Notes: generated by a model from the letters alone, not told the origin. Shown: positions 17,914-27,021, numbered from the stretch's first letter. The stretch is DNA of 45,793 nt from an uncultured Bacteroidales bacterium (GCA_949285735.1 CASEAQ010000018.1:1-45793); one strand, 5' to 3'. Made by a program: numbers and translations.

Positions 17914-17945
17914 TTTGTTGGTTTCGGGAAAAAACACTAACTTTG
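17914..17945 (+). promoter_or_regulatory. rpsO promoter
   Basis: TTTG (17914-17917), a 20-bp spacer and TAACTTTG (17938-17945) give a full Bacteroidota consensus. Transcription should start near 17952, leaving a 35-nt leader to the rpsO ATG. Confidence 0.75.
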
Positions 17946-17986
17946 CACACCGAATTTTAGTAACAATTTATTTAATCTATTAGGAA

Positions 17987-18262
17987 ATGTATTTAGATCC
18001 TGAAAAGAAAAAAGAAATCTTTGGGACTTACGGAGCCAGCAATACTGATACTGGGTCGCCAGAGGCTCAGATTGCATTATTCTCAATCCGTATCACCCAT
18101 TTGACTGAACACTTGAAGTCAAATCACAAAGATTATACCACTGAACGTGCATTGAAGAAACTCGTTGGTAAGCGCCGCCGCTTGCTCGACTACTTGATGC
18201 GCAAAGACATCAACCGCTACCGCGCCATCATCGCCCACAAGGAGCTTGGTATCCGCAAGTAA
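17987..18262 (+). CDS. rpsO: 30S ribosomal protein S15
   Basis: The 91-aa protein matches S15 over its full length: DTGSPEAQIALFSIRI, LTEHLKSNHKDY and LVGKRRRLLDYL are hallmark segments, and the usual length is 89 residues. S15 binds 16S rRNA in the platform of the small subunit. An AGGAA just before the ATG may help initiation. It is a single-gene unit with its own promoter and terminator. Confidence 0.98.
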   Translation: MYLDPEKKKEIFGTYGASNTDTGSPEAQIALFSIRITHLTEHLKSNHKDYTTERALKKLVGKRRRLLDYLMRKDINRYRAIIAHKELGIRK

Positions 18263-18282
18263 CGGTTGCACAGGACACCACA

Positions 18283-18340
18283 AAAAAGACGACCAAGGTC
18301 ATGCCAGCACAACGAGCTGCCGCGCCTTGGTCGCTTTTTT
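18283..18340. terminator. Bidirectional Rho-independent terminator, rpsO / LRR gene
   Basis: CGACCAAGG (18290-18298) pairs with CCTTGGTCG (18325-18333). It is flanked by AAAAAAG on the left and CTTTTTT on the right, so both convergent genes can end here. Confidence 0.85.
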
Positions 18341-18351
18341 CTTAGGGAGAT

Positions 18352-19806
18352 TCAATAAACATCACGGCATATATATTTCTTGCCGCCACGTATGTAAACG
18401 TGCCCTTTAATCGGGTGCAACACTTTCCGCCCCATCAAGTCATATATAGTGTCGTCGCCACCCTGTGGAGTTGCAGTCACATTCGATATGGCAGACGTCG
18501 GGAAGTCGTCGGTCTCGACGAAATTATTGAAATACCCCCACCCCAACGACTGGCGATACAGCTCGGCAGTGCCACGTGGCACATACACGGGTATGACAAA
18601 CGACGTTGACGACTCGGGATAAACGCCAAACGCCGTGCTGGGGAAGCCCGCAGGATAGTCTTTAATCTCGCACACAGGCGGAACCAAGGCGGCACAATAT
18701 ATCCGTTCGAGCTTTGCCATGTTGGCGCAACTGCTCAGCCCGAGGTATTCCAAGGTCGATGGCAGCACAAGCTGTGTCAACGAACTGCACCCTTCCAGCC
18801 CGCCGGCTTCTATCCGCTTCAACCCCTCGGGCAACTCCAAGCTCTTCAGCCCGCTGCATTGATACAAGGCAGTTTGTTCAATCACCTCCAAGCTCTTTGG
18901 CAGCTCGATATTTTCGAGAAATTCGCACCCACTGACAAAATCCTCGGGTAACGTGGTCACGCCATCGGGCAACCGCATTTTTTTCAATTTAAAACAAGAG
19001 ATAAACTGTGCACCATCTGGGTCGAAAACCAAGTTGCCGGGCCCCTCGAAATTCACTTCCTCCAACCGCGTTCCCGCAAACGCCATCTCGCCCATTTCTT
19101 CGAGGCTTGCCGGGAAATTCATTCTCGACATCCTGCATTGATGAAATGCACCTACCCCGATTCTCCTTATCGTCGATGGCAGCACGATTTCGCCCGTTAA
19201 TCCCTCACAATACTCAAAACAACGGTCGTCAATCTCTTCCAATCCCTCGGGCAGCACCATCTTCTCGGCATTCAAGCGCCAGCAAGAATCAAAACTTCCA
19301 ATACCAATCCTTTTCAACGACGAAGGGAAATTAATAGTCTCCAAAAGGGTGGCATAGCTAAAAGCACCGTCGCCAATTTCGGTTATGCCATCGGGCAAAA
19401 TCACACGCCTCAGCATCACACTGTAAACATATCCAGTGCCCGTATCAAATTGCTCGTCATAATAAAAAAATGCGTCATCGGGTATCACGCCGCTTTCTAT
19501 CTCGGCATATTCCAAATTAAGCACCGAGAGCTTGCCATACAACGAAGCCTCACGCATGGTGTTAATGTCGCTACCGTTGACCTTGCCACGCACCACGAGC
19601 GAATCAATCTCGTTTGCCTCATCGCCCAATATGCTTGCAAGCTCTCCGCCATTTGCAAGAGTCACATCGCGATACACAAATTCGTCTGCTGCCCTTGCAT
19701 TCACGTCGGTGTAAAATTTAACCCCCGCTGGCACAGCCTCGCCCTCAGCCAATGCAGGGAACGCAACCAATGCCAACAACCCCAATATAAAAATCCTTGC
19801 TTTCAT
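18352..19806 (-). CDS. Secreted BspA-type leucine-rich-repeat protein
   Basis: The 484-aa protein has a signal peptide (ending PALAEG) and about a dozen 22-24-residue LRR_5 repeats between roughly residues 80 and 400 (pattern LPxGLxxIxxxxFxxCxxLxxIxLP). The C-terminus resembles the short tail common on Bacteroidales surface proteins (IYDLMGRKVLHPIKGHVYI, then GGKKY), which may be a retention or sorting element. BspA-like proteins bind host proteins or other bacteria, but the partner here is unknown. The gene stands alone between the shared terminator and a long A/T-rich gap; no consensus promoter was found upstream. Confidence 0.85.
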   Translation of the reverse strand: MKARIFILGLLALVAFPALAEGEAVPAGVKFYTDVNARAADEFVYRDVTLANGGELASILGDEANEIDSLVVRGKVNGSDINTMREASLYGKLSVLNLEYAEIESGVIPDDAFFYYDEQFDTGTGYVYSVMLRRVILPDGITEIGDGAFSYATLLETINFPSSLKRIGIGSFDSCWRLNAEKMVLPEGLEEIDDRCFEYCEGLTGEIVLPSTIRRIGVGAFHQCRMSRMNFPASLEEMGEMAFAGTRLEEVNFEGPGNLVFDPDGAQFISCFKLKKMRLPDGVTTLPEDFVSGCEFLENIELPKSLEVIEQTALYQCSGLKSLELPEGLKRIEAGGLEGCSSLTQLVLPSTLEYLGLSSCANMAKLERIYCAALVPPVCEIKDYPAGFPSTAFGVYPESSTSFVIPVYVPRGTAELYRQSLGWGYFNNFVETDDFPTSAISNVTATPQGGDDTIYDLMGRKVLHPIKGHVYIRGGKKYICRDVY

Positions 19807-20262
19807 AATTAATCTCCTGTTTTTGAAATACTACTCCATCGATTTGTAGTCCAGAAAAAACACCCTTCTTGAAAAATGCCTCTAACTCCAAATGAAATTG
19901 AAGTTATCTCGCCCCCCGACCTCATGGTACAAAGATTGGTGGTTCTATAATAATATGTATGGCGGTTCTTCCATAGCACAATAATATATTTAAACTATTA
20001 CGACCGAAAGTTAAGAAAAATAATTTAATTTACACGATATTTTTACCCCTCCCCGTTATATATTTTTAACAACACCTCCAATCATTCTTATAAAACGCTA
20101 CTTCATGAGCACAAAATGTGACATAATTTCACAGCCAGAACAAAAACAAACCCACAAAAAACAGTCGCAGCATTGCATAACAGGCGTTTCGGTAAAAGAT
20201 ATGCGAACAGAAGAGGCTCGGCTCTTTCATTCAATCAGTGACAACAGTGTGAAATACACCGA
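19807..20262. other. A/T-rich gap upstream of the LRR gene, no gene supported
   Basis: The 456 bp hold no convincing gene or RNA. AATCTTTG on the minus strand (19937-19930) is a poor -7 match for the LRR gene. A 60-codon reading at 20105 runs into the repeat element and has no promoter or family features, so I do not call it. Confidence 0.5.
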
Positions 20263-20560
20263 GGGCGGCGAAGCCGCCCAACTTTGATGTAACCGGCAGT
20301 GACACAGCCCCAGCGGGGCAAGGAACTGTCGGACACTGTCACCCCTCCCAGCCCTGGGGCCTCGAAGAGGTCCAACGGAGCGCCACTGCCACTCCTATGT
20401 GAAAGGACACTGCACATATACACCATGCTCGGCGGGTTGTAATGCCAAAGCGGCACGTTGGACTTCTTCGAGGCCCTCTGTTGCAGGGGCTGGCATTCCG
20501 ACGGTTCCTTGCCCACTTCGTCACCATCGGTTACATCATAGTTGGACGGCTTCGCCGCCC
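20263..20560. repeat. About 300-bp palindromic repeat element, copy 1
   Basis: Four 20-bp hairpin units lie in mirror order: GGCGGC type (20263-20282), CCTC type (20357-20376), CCTC type inverted (20457-20476) and GGCGGC type inverted (20541-20560). Each ends in AAC, and the last three have GTCCAAC. Outer spacers share GATGTAACC and GGGGCAAGGAAC in both halves; a GCCCC/GGGGC hairpin follows the first unit. The central 80 bp are unique. There is no ORF of known type. Copy 2 is at 33899-34207. Confidence 0.8.
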
Positions 20561-20656
20561 ACATATTCCGCAGCACACCCCTGCCATTTTCTGCGAAAGA
20601 TTGTGGGCGGTGGGATTTTTTTGCCACATTGAAACACAATTGTTACAATAATTTGC

Positions 20657-20664
20657 TTACTTTG
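20657..20664 (+). promoter_or_regulatory. Candidate -7 element for ppk1
   Basis: TTACTTTG differs from TAnnTTTG in one base and lies 30 nt before the ppk1 ATG. No good -33 box was found. Confidence 0.4.
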
Positions 20665-20694
20665 CGAATTAATTAAATCTCATACTAACCTGTC

Positions 20695-22806
20695 ATGGTC
20701 AAAAAGAAGCAGAACATACCCTATATAGAACGCGACGTGAGCTGGATGTACTTCAACCGCAGGATTTTGCAAGAAGCCTCGCGCGAACACATCCCGCTGC
20801 TCGAGCGCCTGTCGTTCTTGGGAATTTATTCCAACAACCTCGACGAGTTTTTCCGCGTCAGGGTGGCTACGCAAAGCCGCATCGCCGAATACAGCGACAA
20901 GTCGGCTGCCGACGAGAGCGAGAAAGCCACAAAGATTATAAAGCAAATCAACAAGCTCAACTCGCAATACAGCGTCGAATATGAGCACTCGGTGAAAGCC
21001 GTGACCGAGGAACTGAGGCAAGAGGGCATCTACCTCGTCAACGACACCGAGGTGAGTGCCGAGCAGCTGCAATTCATTCGCCAATACTACCGCGACCACC
21101 TCAACGGGCTAATCGTCCCGGTGTGGCTCTCGGCAATAAAAATGCTCGACAACGAGACCGACGAGAGCATCTACCTCGGCATCAAGTTCCACTACCCCGG
21201 CACCAAGCGCGCTCAAGTGGGATATGCCTACCTCGAACTGCCCGTGGCTGTGGCTGGACGGTTTGTGTGCCTGCCCGACTGCGACGGCAAGAAGTATGTG
21301 ATGTACCTCGACGACGTGGTGCGATGCTGCCTGCCGCTCGTGTTCGAGGGATTGGGGCTTAGCGACTTCGAGGCATACTCGTTCAAGTTCACACGCGATG
21401 CCGAGATGGAAATCGACAACGACCTGCGCACAGGCACACTACAGAAAATATCGAAAGGCGTGAAAAGCCGCAAGCGCGGGCAACCGCTGCGAGTGCTATA
21501 CGACGCCAACATGCCCAAGGACCTGCTCAAGCGCATACTCAAGAAGCTCGACCTCGACGCGCTCGACACCCTGCTGGCAAGCGGACGCTACCACAACCAC
21601 AAGGACTTCATGAAATTCCCCGACTTCGGGCGCAAAGACTTGAAATATCCCGCATGGTACCCCATATTGAAAAAGGAACTCGACGGGCCCGAAAGCCTGC
21701 TCGCCAAGATACAGCAGCGCGACCGCTTCATCCACGTGCCCTACTACAGCTTCGACTCGTTTATCCGCGTCTTGCAAGAAGCGGCGATGAGCCCGCTGGT
21801 GAAAAGCATAAAAATCACCCTCTACCGCCTCGCCAAGGAGTCGAAGGTGGTGAAAGCTCTCATCGGCGCGGCGCGCAACGGCAAGAAGGTGACAGTGTCG
21901 ATAGAGCTGCTCGCCCGCTTCGACGAGGCTTCCAACATCTACTGGTCGAAGCGCATGCAAGAGGCTGGCATCAACGTGATTTTCGGTGTCGAGGGGCTGA
22001 AGGTGCATTCCAAGATAACCCACATATCCATGACCAAGGGCCCCGACATCGCCTGCATAGGCACGGGCAACTTCCACGAGGGCAACGCGCGCACCTACAC
22101 CGACTGCATGCTCATGACAGCCTCGCGCCGCATCGTCAAGGAAGTTGACGCAGTGTTCAGCTTCATCGAACGCCCCTACAACCCCGTCAACTTCAAGGAG
22201 CTGCTGGTGTCGCCCAATGTGATGCGCAACCGCTTCACCTCAATCATCAACGACGTGATACGCAAGAGCCGAGAGGGGCTGCCGGCAAGCATCAAAATCA
22301 AGGTAAACCACATCACCGACCAACAAATGGTGAAAAAGATATACGAGGCTGCCGAGGCAGGTGTCGAAATCGACCTGCTGGTGCGCGGCAATTGCTCGCT
22401 CGTCGTGCCCGACAACGGGCGCATACGCATCACGGGCATCATCGACCGCTTCCTTGAACACTCGCGCATATTCATCTTCACCGTCGGCAACGAAGAACGC
22501 GTTTACATCGGCTCTGCCGACTGGATGACGCGCAACCTCGACAACCGCGTGGAGGTAGTCACCCCCATCTACGACCCCGAGATACGCGCCGAGATGAAGC
22601 GCATCGTCGAATATGGCTTGCGCGACAACATGCAAGGACGCATCGTCGATGGCAGGGGCGAAAACCTATTCCGCTTCAAGGAGGGCGACACACCGTTCCG
22701 TTCACAGGAGGAACTCTACAAGGAGTACCAAGCCGAGAACGAACGCTACCAAGAGCCTCAAGCCGGGCAAACCATTCCCGGCTCAACAGGCGGCGACAAT
22801 GCTTGA
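20695..22806 (+). CDS. ppk1: Polyphosphate kinase 1
   Basis: The 703-aa enzyme polymerises the terminal phosphate of ATP into polyphosphate and can run in reverse. The N-terminal domain (YIERDVSWMYFNRRIL) begins at residue 10. The head domain and the two PLD-like catalytic domains follow. The phosphorylated His lies in LKVHSKITHI (about residue 440) and the second catalytic His in LEHSRIFIF (about 590). GTGNFHEGNARTYTD and YIGSADWMTRNLDNRVEV are PPK1 signatures. Length is normal for the family. It is followed 156 bp later by the Ppx-type gene, so synthesis and breakdown of polyphosphate are probably linked. Confidence 0.97.
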   Translation: MVKKKQNIPYIERDVSWMYFNRRILQEASREHIPLLERLSFLGIYSNNLDEFFRVRVATQSRIAEYSDKSAADESEKATKIIKQINKLNSQYSVEYEHSVKAVTEELRQEGIYLVNDTEVSAEQLQFIRQYYRDHLNGLIVPVWLSAIKMLDNETDESIYLGIKFHYPGTKRAQVGYAYLELPVAVAGRFVCLPDCDGKKYVMYLDDVVRCCLPLVFEGLGLSDFEAYSFKFTRDAEMEIDNDLRTGTLQKISKGVKSRKRGQPLRVLYDANMPKDLLKRILKKLDLDALDTLLASGRYHNHKDFMKFPDFGRKDLKYPAWYPILKKELDGPESLLAKIQQRDRFIHVPYYSFDSFIRVLQEAAMSPLVKSIKITLYRLAKESKVVKALIGAARNGKKVTVSIELLARFDEASNIYWSKRMQEAGINVIFGVEGLKVHSKITHISMTKGPDIACIGTGNFHEGNARTYTDCMLMTASRRIVKEVDAVFSFIERPYNPVNFKELLVSPNVMRNRFTSIINDVIRKSREGLPASIKIKVNHITDQQMVKKIYEAAEAGVEIDLLVRGNCSLVVPDNGRIRITGIIDRFLEHSRIFIFTVGNEERVYIGSADWMTRNLDNRVEVVTPIYDPEIRAEMKRIVEYGLRDNMQGRIVDGRGENLFRFKEGDTPFRSQEELYKEYQAENERYQEPQAGQTIPGSTGGDNA

Positions 22807-22962
22807 CCCACTGCTTGCGACATCATTCCTGCGAAGATACTGCCTGCTATCACACTACCGCCACCTCTCGTCGTCCACCGACGACAAAGACCTGAAGGAG
22901 GGGGGCAGCAGGCACACGACATTATTAACCAACTCACATTTCATTAGATTCAACCATCTACT

Positions 22963-23889
22963 ATGGCAAACGACGAAAAAAAGATGAAAAGCGTCGCCTA
23001 CGCCGCAATCGACATAGGCTCCAACGCCGCCCGCCTGCTGGTGAAAAGCATCAAGCGCGACGGCGATGAAATAAAATTCTCCAAGGAAATACTGCTGCGA
23101 GTGCCCCTGCGGCTGGGATTCGACGTCTTCAAGCTGGGCCGAATTTCCGAAAAGCGCGAGAAAAACATGATGCGCCTCATGAAGGTCTATAACCACCTCA
23201 TGAAAATCTACGACGTTGCCGACTACCGCGCCTGCGCCACATCGGCAATGCGCGATGCCGCCAACGGCCTCGACATCATCAAGAACATAAAAAAGACCGT
23301 CGGACTCGACATCGAAATCATCTCAGGGCAGGAAGAAGCCAAGATGGTGTATAACAACCACATCGAGTGCATGGAAGACCGCAACGGCAACTATATGTAT
23401 GTCGATGTGGGCGGCGGCAGCACCGAAATCAACCTGCTATCGCAGGGCCAGCTCGTGTGCAGCCACTCCTACAACATCGGCACCGTGCGCATCCTCAACG
23501 AAGCCGTCACCGATGCCGAATGGCAACACCTGCGCGCCGACATGGCGCAAATAGCCACCGACTACCCCGGCACAAACATCATCGGCTCGGGCGGAAACAT
23601 CAACAAGCTATACCGCCTGCTCGGCAGCGACGAGAAAGACACCGAACAGAAGCGCATGCCCATCGACTCGCTGCGCAAGCTACACGGCAGCCTCAAGTCG
23701 CTCACGGTCGAAGAGCGAATGAGCCAGTTCAACCTCAAGCCCGACCGCGCCGACGTAATCGTGCCCGCCGGTGACATCTTCCTCACCATCGCCGAAATCA
23801 TCAAGGCACAATACATCTACGTGCCAGTGATAGGCCTCGCCGACGGCATCATCGACGGCCTCTACGCCCGCAACCACCCCTCCCTCTAA
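22963..23889 (+). CDS. Ppx/GppA-family exopolyphosphatase
   Basis: The 308-aa protein has the ASKHA-fold Ppx/GppA domain: phosphate-1 loop AAIDIGSNAARLLV (residues 11-24), YMYVDVGGGSTEIN (about 145) and NIIGSGGNINKL (about 206). It would release phosphate from polyphosphate or pppGpp. It is the short form without the C-terminal HD region found in enterobacterial Ppx. It lies behind ppk1 on the same strand with no separate promoter seen and ends in a strong hairpin. Confidence 0.92.
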   Translation: MANDEKKMKSVAYAAIDIGSNAARLLVKSIKRDGDEIKFSKEILLRVPLRLGFDVFKLGRISEKREKNMMRLMKVYNHLMKIYDVADYRACATSAMRDAANGLDIIKNIKKTVGLDIEIISGQEEAKMVYNNHIECMEDRNGNYMYVDVGGGSTEINLLSQGQLVCSHSYNIGTVRILNEAVTDAEWQHLRADMAQIATDYPGTNIIGSGGNINKLYRLLGSDEKDTEQKRMPIDSLRKLHGSLKSLTVEERMSQFNLKPDRADVIVPAGDIFLTIAEIIKAQYIYVPVIGLADGIIDGLYARNHPSL

Positions 23890-23915
23890 AAAAGCGATAG
23901 CGAAAAAATACACGA

Positions 23916-23947
23916 CAAAGGGTGTTGAACCAGTTCAACACCCTTTG
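23916..23947 (+). terminator. Hairpin terminator after the ppx gene
   Basis: A perfect 14-bp stem (CAAAGGGTGTTGAA with its complement) closes on a CCAG loop 26 nt past the stop. Only a short T-run (ATTTTC) follows. Confidence 0.65.
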
Positions 23948-24051
23948 CCATTTTCAATCATCGCCTATAATGAACAGCGACGTATTGTGTTTCAATATAT
24001 GAATGCCGTAGAGAGGCGATTTATTGCGTCTGAATGTGACAGACGTGCTAT

Positions 24052-25035
24052 TTAGAAGGTGTAGCAGGCGGTGAGGGAGAGGCGGGTGAGGCTCCATTTG
24101 TGTTTTTCCGCCTTGGTGGCGAGGTGGGGGGCGGCGACGGGGGATTGGTGGTAACGTGTATAGACGTAGCCCATGCCTATCTCGGCTTCCAAGGCGAAGT
24201 GGCTGCTCAGCGAGAAACGGTGACCATACAGCACTCCTGCCGAATAGAGGTTGCCATCGTAGCAATATTGTTCAAGGTTGCCGCCAAACAGGTCGATGTT
24301 GCCTATGTCGTAATTCACATAGCCGGCATACACGCCCACAAAGTCGCCGCTGTAATGCCCATCGTCGCCTACCCAATACTTAAATGCCGGGAACACGCCC
24401 ACGTGGTGCAGCCGCGCACCGCCCACAGTCCACTGGCTGACGCTCACGGGCAATTCCACCGAAAAATGTTTGCCCACTGCCATCTCGAAAGCCACGTTGG
24501 GCGACGTTGCAGCCCACAGCAGCGCATTGGTCTTCAGCGCAAATTTCCAGCCGCGTCCTGCCTCGCTCTTTGGCTGGGCGGTGTAAGGCACCGACGGCGC
24601 GCCGACGACGGTTGCCGCTTGTGGCATCACGAGTTGCGGCACAATCATGCCGCCAGCCTTGGCAGCCGCCAGCCGCTCTTCCCTCATCTGGCGGAGGTAT
24701 TCCTCGATTCGCTCGCGGGCTGCACGCTCGGCTTCTTCTGCCTCGCGTTTCTTGCGTCGTTCAATCTTAGTTTTGTCCTTAAGCAGGAAATAGCAACTGT
24801 CGTTGGCTTGCTTGTAGCTGAAGTCGGTATCGTCGAGCAGTGCCGACAAGCATTCGTCAACGTTATTGCCAGCCGGCACAGCATCGGCATCGACACCCCG
24901 CGTCAATGTGGGGCTGTATGATATGACCACCCCGTGCCTTTTGGCAACCTTGTCCAAAGCCGCCGACAAAGAAATAGCTGCCGCGGCAGTGATGCCCGAC
25001 AGCATTACAACCAATACCACAATTATCTGTTTCAT
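24052..25035 (-). CDS. STN domain fused to a DUF3575-type outer-membrane barrel
   Basis: The 327-aa protein has a signal peptide (to about residue 20) and an STN-like signalling domain (about 20-88: LSAALDKVAKRHGVVISY, LLDDTDFSYKQ, CYFLLKD). A charged Arg/Glu-rich helix, probably a coiled coil, covers about 90-130, and a DUF3575-type barrel follows to the C-terminal aromatic strand (LSLTACYTF). STN domains normally sit on TonB-dependent transporters and contact the anti-sigma factor. Here the barrel is small, so a signalling or structural role is more likely than import. It is the third gene of the sigma-FecR operon, 5 nt after FecR. Confidence 0.8.
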   Translation of the reverse strand: MKQIIVVLVVMLSGITAAAAISLSAALDKVAKRHGVVISYSPTLTRGVDADAVPAGNNVDECLSALLDDTDFSYKQANDSCYFLLKDKTKIERRKKREAEEAERAARERIEEYLRQMREERLAAAKAGGMIVPQLVMPQAATVVGAPSVPYTAQPKSEAGRGWKFALKTNALLWAATSPNVAFEMAVGKHFSVELPVSVSQWTVGGARLHHVGVFPAFKYWVGDDGHYSGDFVGVYAGYVNYDIGNIDLFGGNLEQYCYDGNLYSAGVLYGHRFSLSSHFALEAEIGMGYVYTRYHQSPVAAPHLATKAEKHKWSLTRLSLTACYTF

Positions 25036-25040
25036 ACTAC

Positions 25041-25919
25041 TTATTCAATTTTTTTCAGCACCACGTCATTGCCGTTGACCGTGTAATCAAGTCCGCACGA
25101 CATTAACACCATTTCGAGCGTCAAATCCTTGTCGCCTGCATAAAAATTGCCCGAGTAAGCAATGCCCTCGCATTTCTCCTCGTTGACCACGTTTATGCCG
25201 AAACGCCGTTCCATCTCTGCCACTACGTTAGCCAAAGGCTCGTTTCGGTAAACGACAACCTCGTCGCCGCTCGCCTCCTCTTCCTCTTTTTCGGCAGCTT
25301 TCTCGCTTGCATCGTCATCGCCTATAAGCGACACTTCGACTTTCTTGCCAGCTGTCACCACCACTTCTTCACCAGCGGCAAGCACCACTTCATCGGTTGC
25401 TTCACCATCGGCTGGCTTCACGCCCACGCTGCCCTCAAAGCACTGCACCACCATGCTCGTGTCTTGCTCCGACACCTTAAACTCGGTTCCAAGCACCGAC
25501 ACAGTGCCAAGGTCGGTCTTAACGGTAAACTCATTGCCCCGCGCCACGTCGAAGCAGGCAGTGCCGTCCAAGTCAACCGTCCTGCCCAGCCACTTCCACA
25601 AGCGTGGCTGGTAGCTGATTTCGCTGTAAGCGCCCACTTCCACTATCGAGCCGCAAGGCAACATCACCCGTTGACCGCTCGCCCCGGTTGTGACCGTCGT
25701 CACTTGCAACATGAACACTGCCGCCAAGACTACAGCTGTGGCAGCCACCGTGCACGACCACACGACAAACTTCTTCACGAAACGGCGGGCTGCGGCAGCC
25801 TCGGCTTCGCGCAACTCAGCCCGGCGAAGGGCAAGCTGCTCGCCAAGTTCTTCCTTCCTTGCAAACACCTCATGCCTCAAGGGGAAACTGCTTATGTCTA
25901 TCCGTTCAAAGTCCATCAT
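25041..25919 (-). CDS. FecR-family anti-sigma factor
   Basis: The 292-aa inner-membrane protein has a cytoplasmic N-terminus (about 1-50), one transmembrane helix (about 52-75: FVVWSCTVAATAVVLAAVF), a periplasmic FecR domain (about 80-200, with LPCGSIVEVGAYSEISY and TVSVLGTEFKV) and a C-terminal STN-like DUF4974 domain (about 225-292, ending NGNDVVLKKIE). An acidic Glu/Ala-rich insert (about 205-220) joins the two. It should hold the sigma factor inactive and receive a signal from the STN domain of the next protein. It is 6 nt downstream of the sigma gene. Confidence 0.88.
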   Translation of the reverse strand: MMDFERIDISSFPLRHEVFARKEELGEQLALRRAELREAEAAAARRFVKKFVVWSCTVAATAVVLAAVFMLQVTTVTTGASGQRVMLPCGSIVEVGAYSEISYQPRLWKWLGRTVDLDGTACFDVARGNEFTVKTDLGTVSVLGTEFKVSEQDTSMVVQCFEGSVGVKPADGEATDEVVLAAGEEVVVTAGKKVEVSLIGDDDASEKAAEKEEEEASGDEVVVYRNEPLANVVAEMERRFGINVVNEEKCEGIAYSGNFYAGDKDLTLEMVLMSCGLDYTVNGNDVVLKKIE

Positions 25920-25925
25920 GCGCCA

Positions 25926-26531
25926 CTATATAATGTAATACCTAAGCAATACCAATATGGCAGCTTCGCCAAAGTAGCGAGCAAGCACCTTGTTCTCCCT
26001 CAGCCGGGTAAGCGCATTGTTCGACGTGTTGTAAACCGTGCGCTTGCTCACGGCAAGAATCTCGGCAACCTCATCTATTCCAAGCCCCTTATAATAACGC
26101 AGATACAAAATCTCTCGCTGCTGTTTGCTCAGTTTGCCGAGCTCTTCCTGAAAAATGCGGTATTTCTCGCGCTCACCCTCGCCGGCAATAATCGCACTCT
26201 CGGCATCGAGTTCCAAGTCGAAATCATAGTCTTCTGCCACATTTTCGTCAAGGCTGTGGGTGTTGCGCGATGCCGCACTGTGCATCTCGTTTATTAGCAG
26301 GTTTTTCAACGACTGGCATAAATAGGCCGCTATGGAATTTGGCACGGCGAGGCTCTTGCGCTTCTCGAATATGTTCATGAACAACGCCTGTATGGCATCG
26401 ACCACAGTCGCCTCGTCGGCAATTATCTTCATTCCATAGCCGTAAAGCAAATCGGCATAGCAGTCATACAGCGCACTGTATGCCGCCTCGTCGCCTTTAA
26501 CGATGTCGTTCCACTTTACCGCCTCTTTCAT
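25926..26531 (-). CDS. ECF RNA polymerase sigma factor with C-terminal hydrophobic tail
   Basis: The 201-aa protein has sigma region 2 (AAYSALYDCYADLLYGYGMKI, then DAIQALFMNIFE) and region 4 (LSKQQREILYLRYYKGLGIDEVAEIL, VSKRTVYN) of the Bacteroidota ECF type. The last 15 or so residues are hydrophobic (EAAILVLLRYYII), unusual for an ECF factor and perhaps a membrane contact. I chose the ATG at 26531; the longer reading begins with a TTG at 26564 and adds residues that families lack. It leads a three-gene operon with FecR and the STN-barrel protein. Confidence 0.9.
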   Translation of the reverse strand: MKEAVKWNDIVKGDEAAYSALYDCYADLLYGYGMKIIADEATVVDAIQALFMNIFEKRKSLAVPNSIAAYLCQSLKNLLINEMHSAASRNTHSLDENVAEDYDFDLELDAESAIIAGEGEREKYRIFQEELGKLSKQQREILYLRYYKGLGIDEVAEILAVSKRTVYNTSNNALTRLRENKVLARYFGEAAILVLLRYYII

Positions 26532-26639
26532 AAAATAGACAAGATAATCGCCGATTTTTACCAAAAAATCGCCTTGATTTTTTAAGATAACATTTTACCA
26601 TACTCGGCAAGCACACGATGCCCGCCCCAAAAGGACAGA

Positions 26640-26671
26640 CAAATATAGTGCAAGTCGCACACATAAGCAAA
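26640..26671 (-). promoter_or_regulatory. Promoter of the ECF sigma operon
   Basis: TTTG (26671-26668), a 20-bp spacer and TATATTTG (26647-26640) lie on the minus strand. The spacer ends in CGACTTGCAC, which closely resembles CGACTTTCGC before the -7 boxes of the HTCS promoters. The leader to the ATG is about 100 nt and holds no clear structure. Confidence 0.7.
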
Positions 26672-26778
26672 TCACGCCCACAAGTTTTCCGCCGTTACTC
26701 ACCCTACGGCAGCAACCGCAACCTGCCATCTTAGCCGATGAAATAAGGGTTTTCGGGCAGCGAGGGCGGCTTGGCAAA

Positions 26779-26807
26779 AAAAATTTTCAACTTTATTGAA
26801 AATTTTT
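26779..26807. repeat. A/T-rich perfect hairpin upstream of the ECF operon
   Basis: AAAAATTTTCAA (26779-26790) and its complement (26796-26807) make a 12-bp stem with a 5-nt loop. A/T content makes it a poor terminator. It could be a regulator site or chance. Confidence 0.4.
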
Positions 26808-26923
26808 CTTCCAGGCATGGTAAAAACAGGTACGTCAGTTGTCACTAATATGAAAAGCATACAAAATACTATGTAGCTTCACAATAAAATTTGAGATGTA
26901 ATTGGATAACATATGTGTAGGTG

Positions 26924-26957
26924 TTGGCTTGATGGGAATCAAGTCAACATTTTTTTT
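26924..26957 (+). terminator. Orphan plus-strand Rho-independent terminator
   Basis: A 10-bp stem (TTGGCTTGAT/ATCAAGTCAA, one G-T pair), a GGGA loop and eight Ts form a good terminator on the plus strand. No plus-strand gene precedes it: the flanking sigma and ilvC genes are on the minus strand. It may end a small RNA or a tiny ORF from the 26808-26923 stretch. Confidence 0.65.
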
Positions 26958-27021
26958 GTTGCCTCGCAGCAACAGCCCCGTGAGATGCGACTAATCGTGT
27001 TTCCACGACATTGTGGCAACG

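Noticed and set aside
20105-20287. 60-codon ORF upstream of repeat copy 1
   Set aside because: Its 3' third is repeat sequence, there is no promoter, and no family features are seen.
26562-26564. TTG start giving a 212-aa ECF sigma factor
   Set aside because: The extra 11 residues precede the usual sigma N-terminus and the ATG at 26531 gives normal length.
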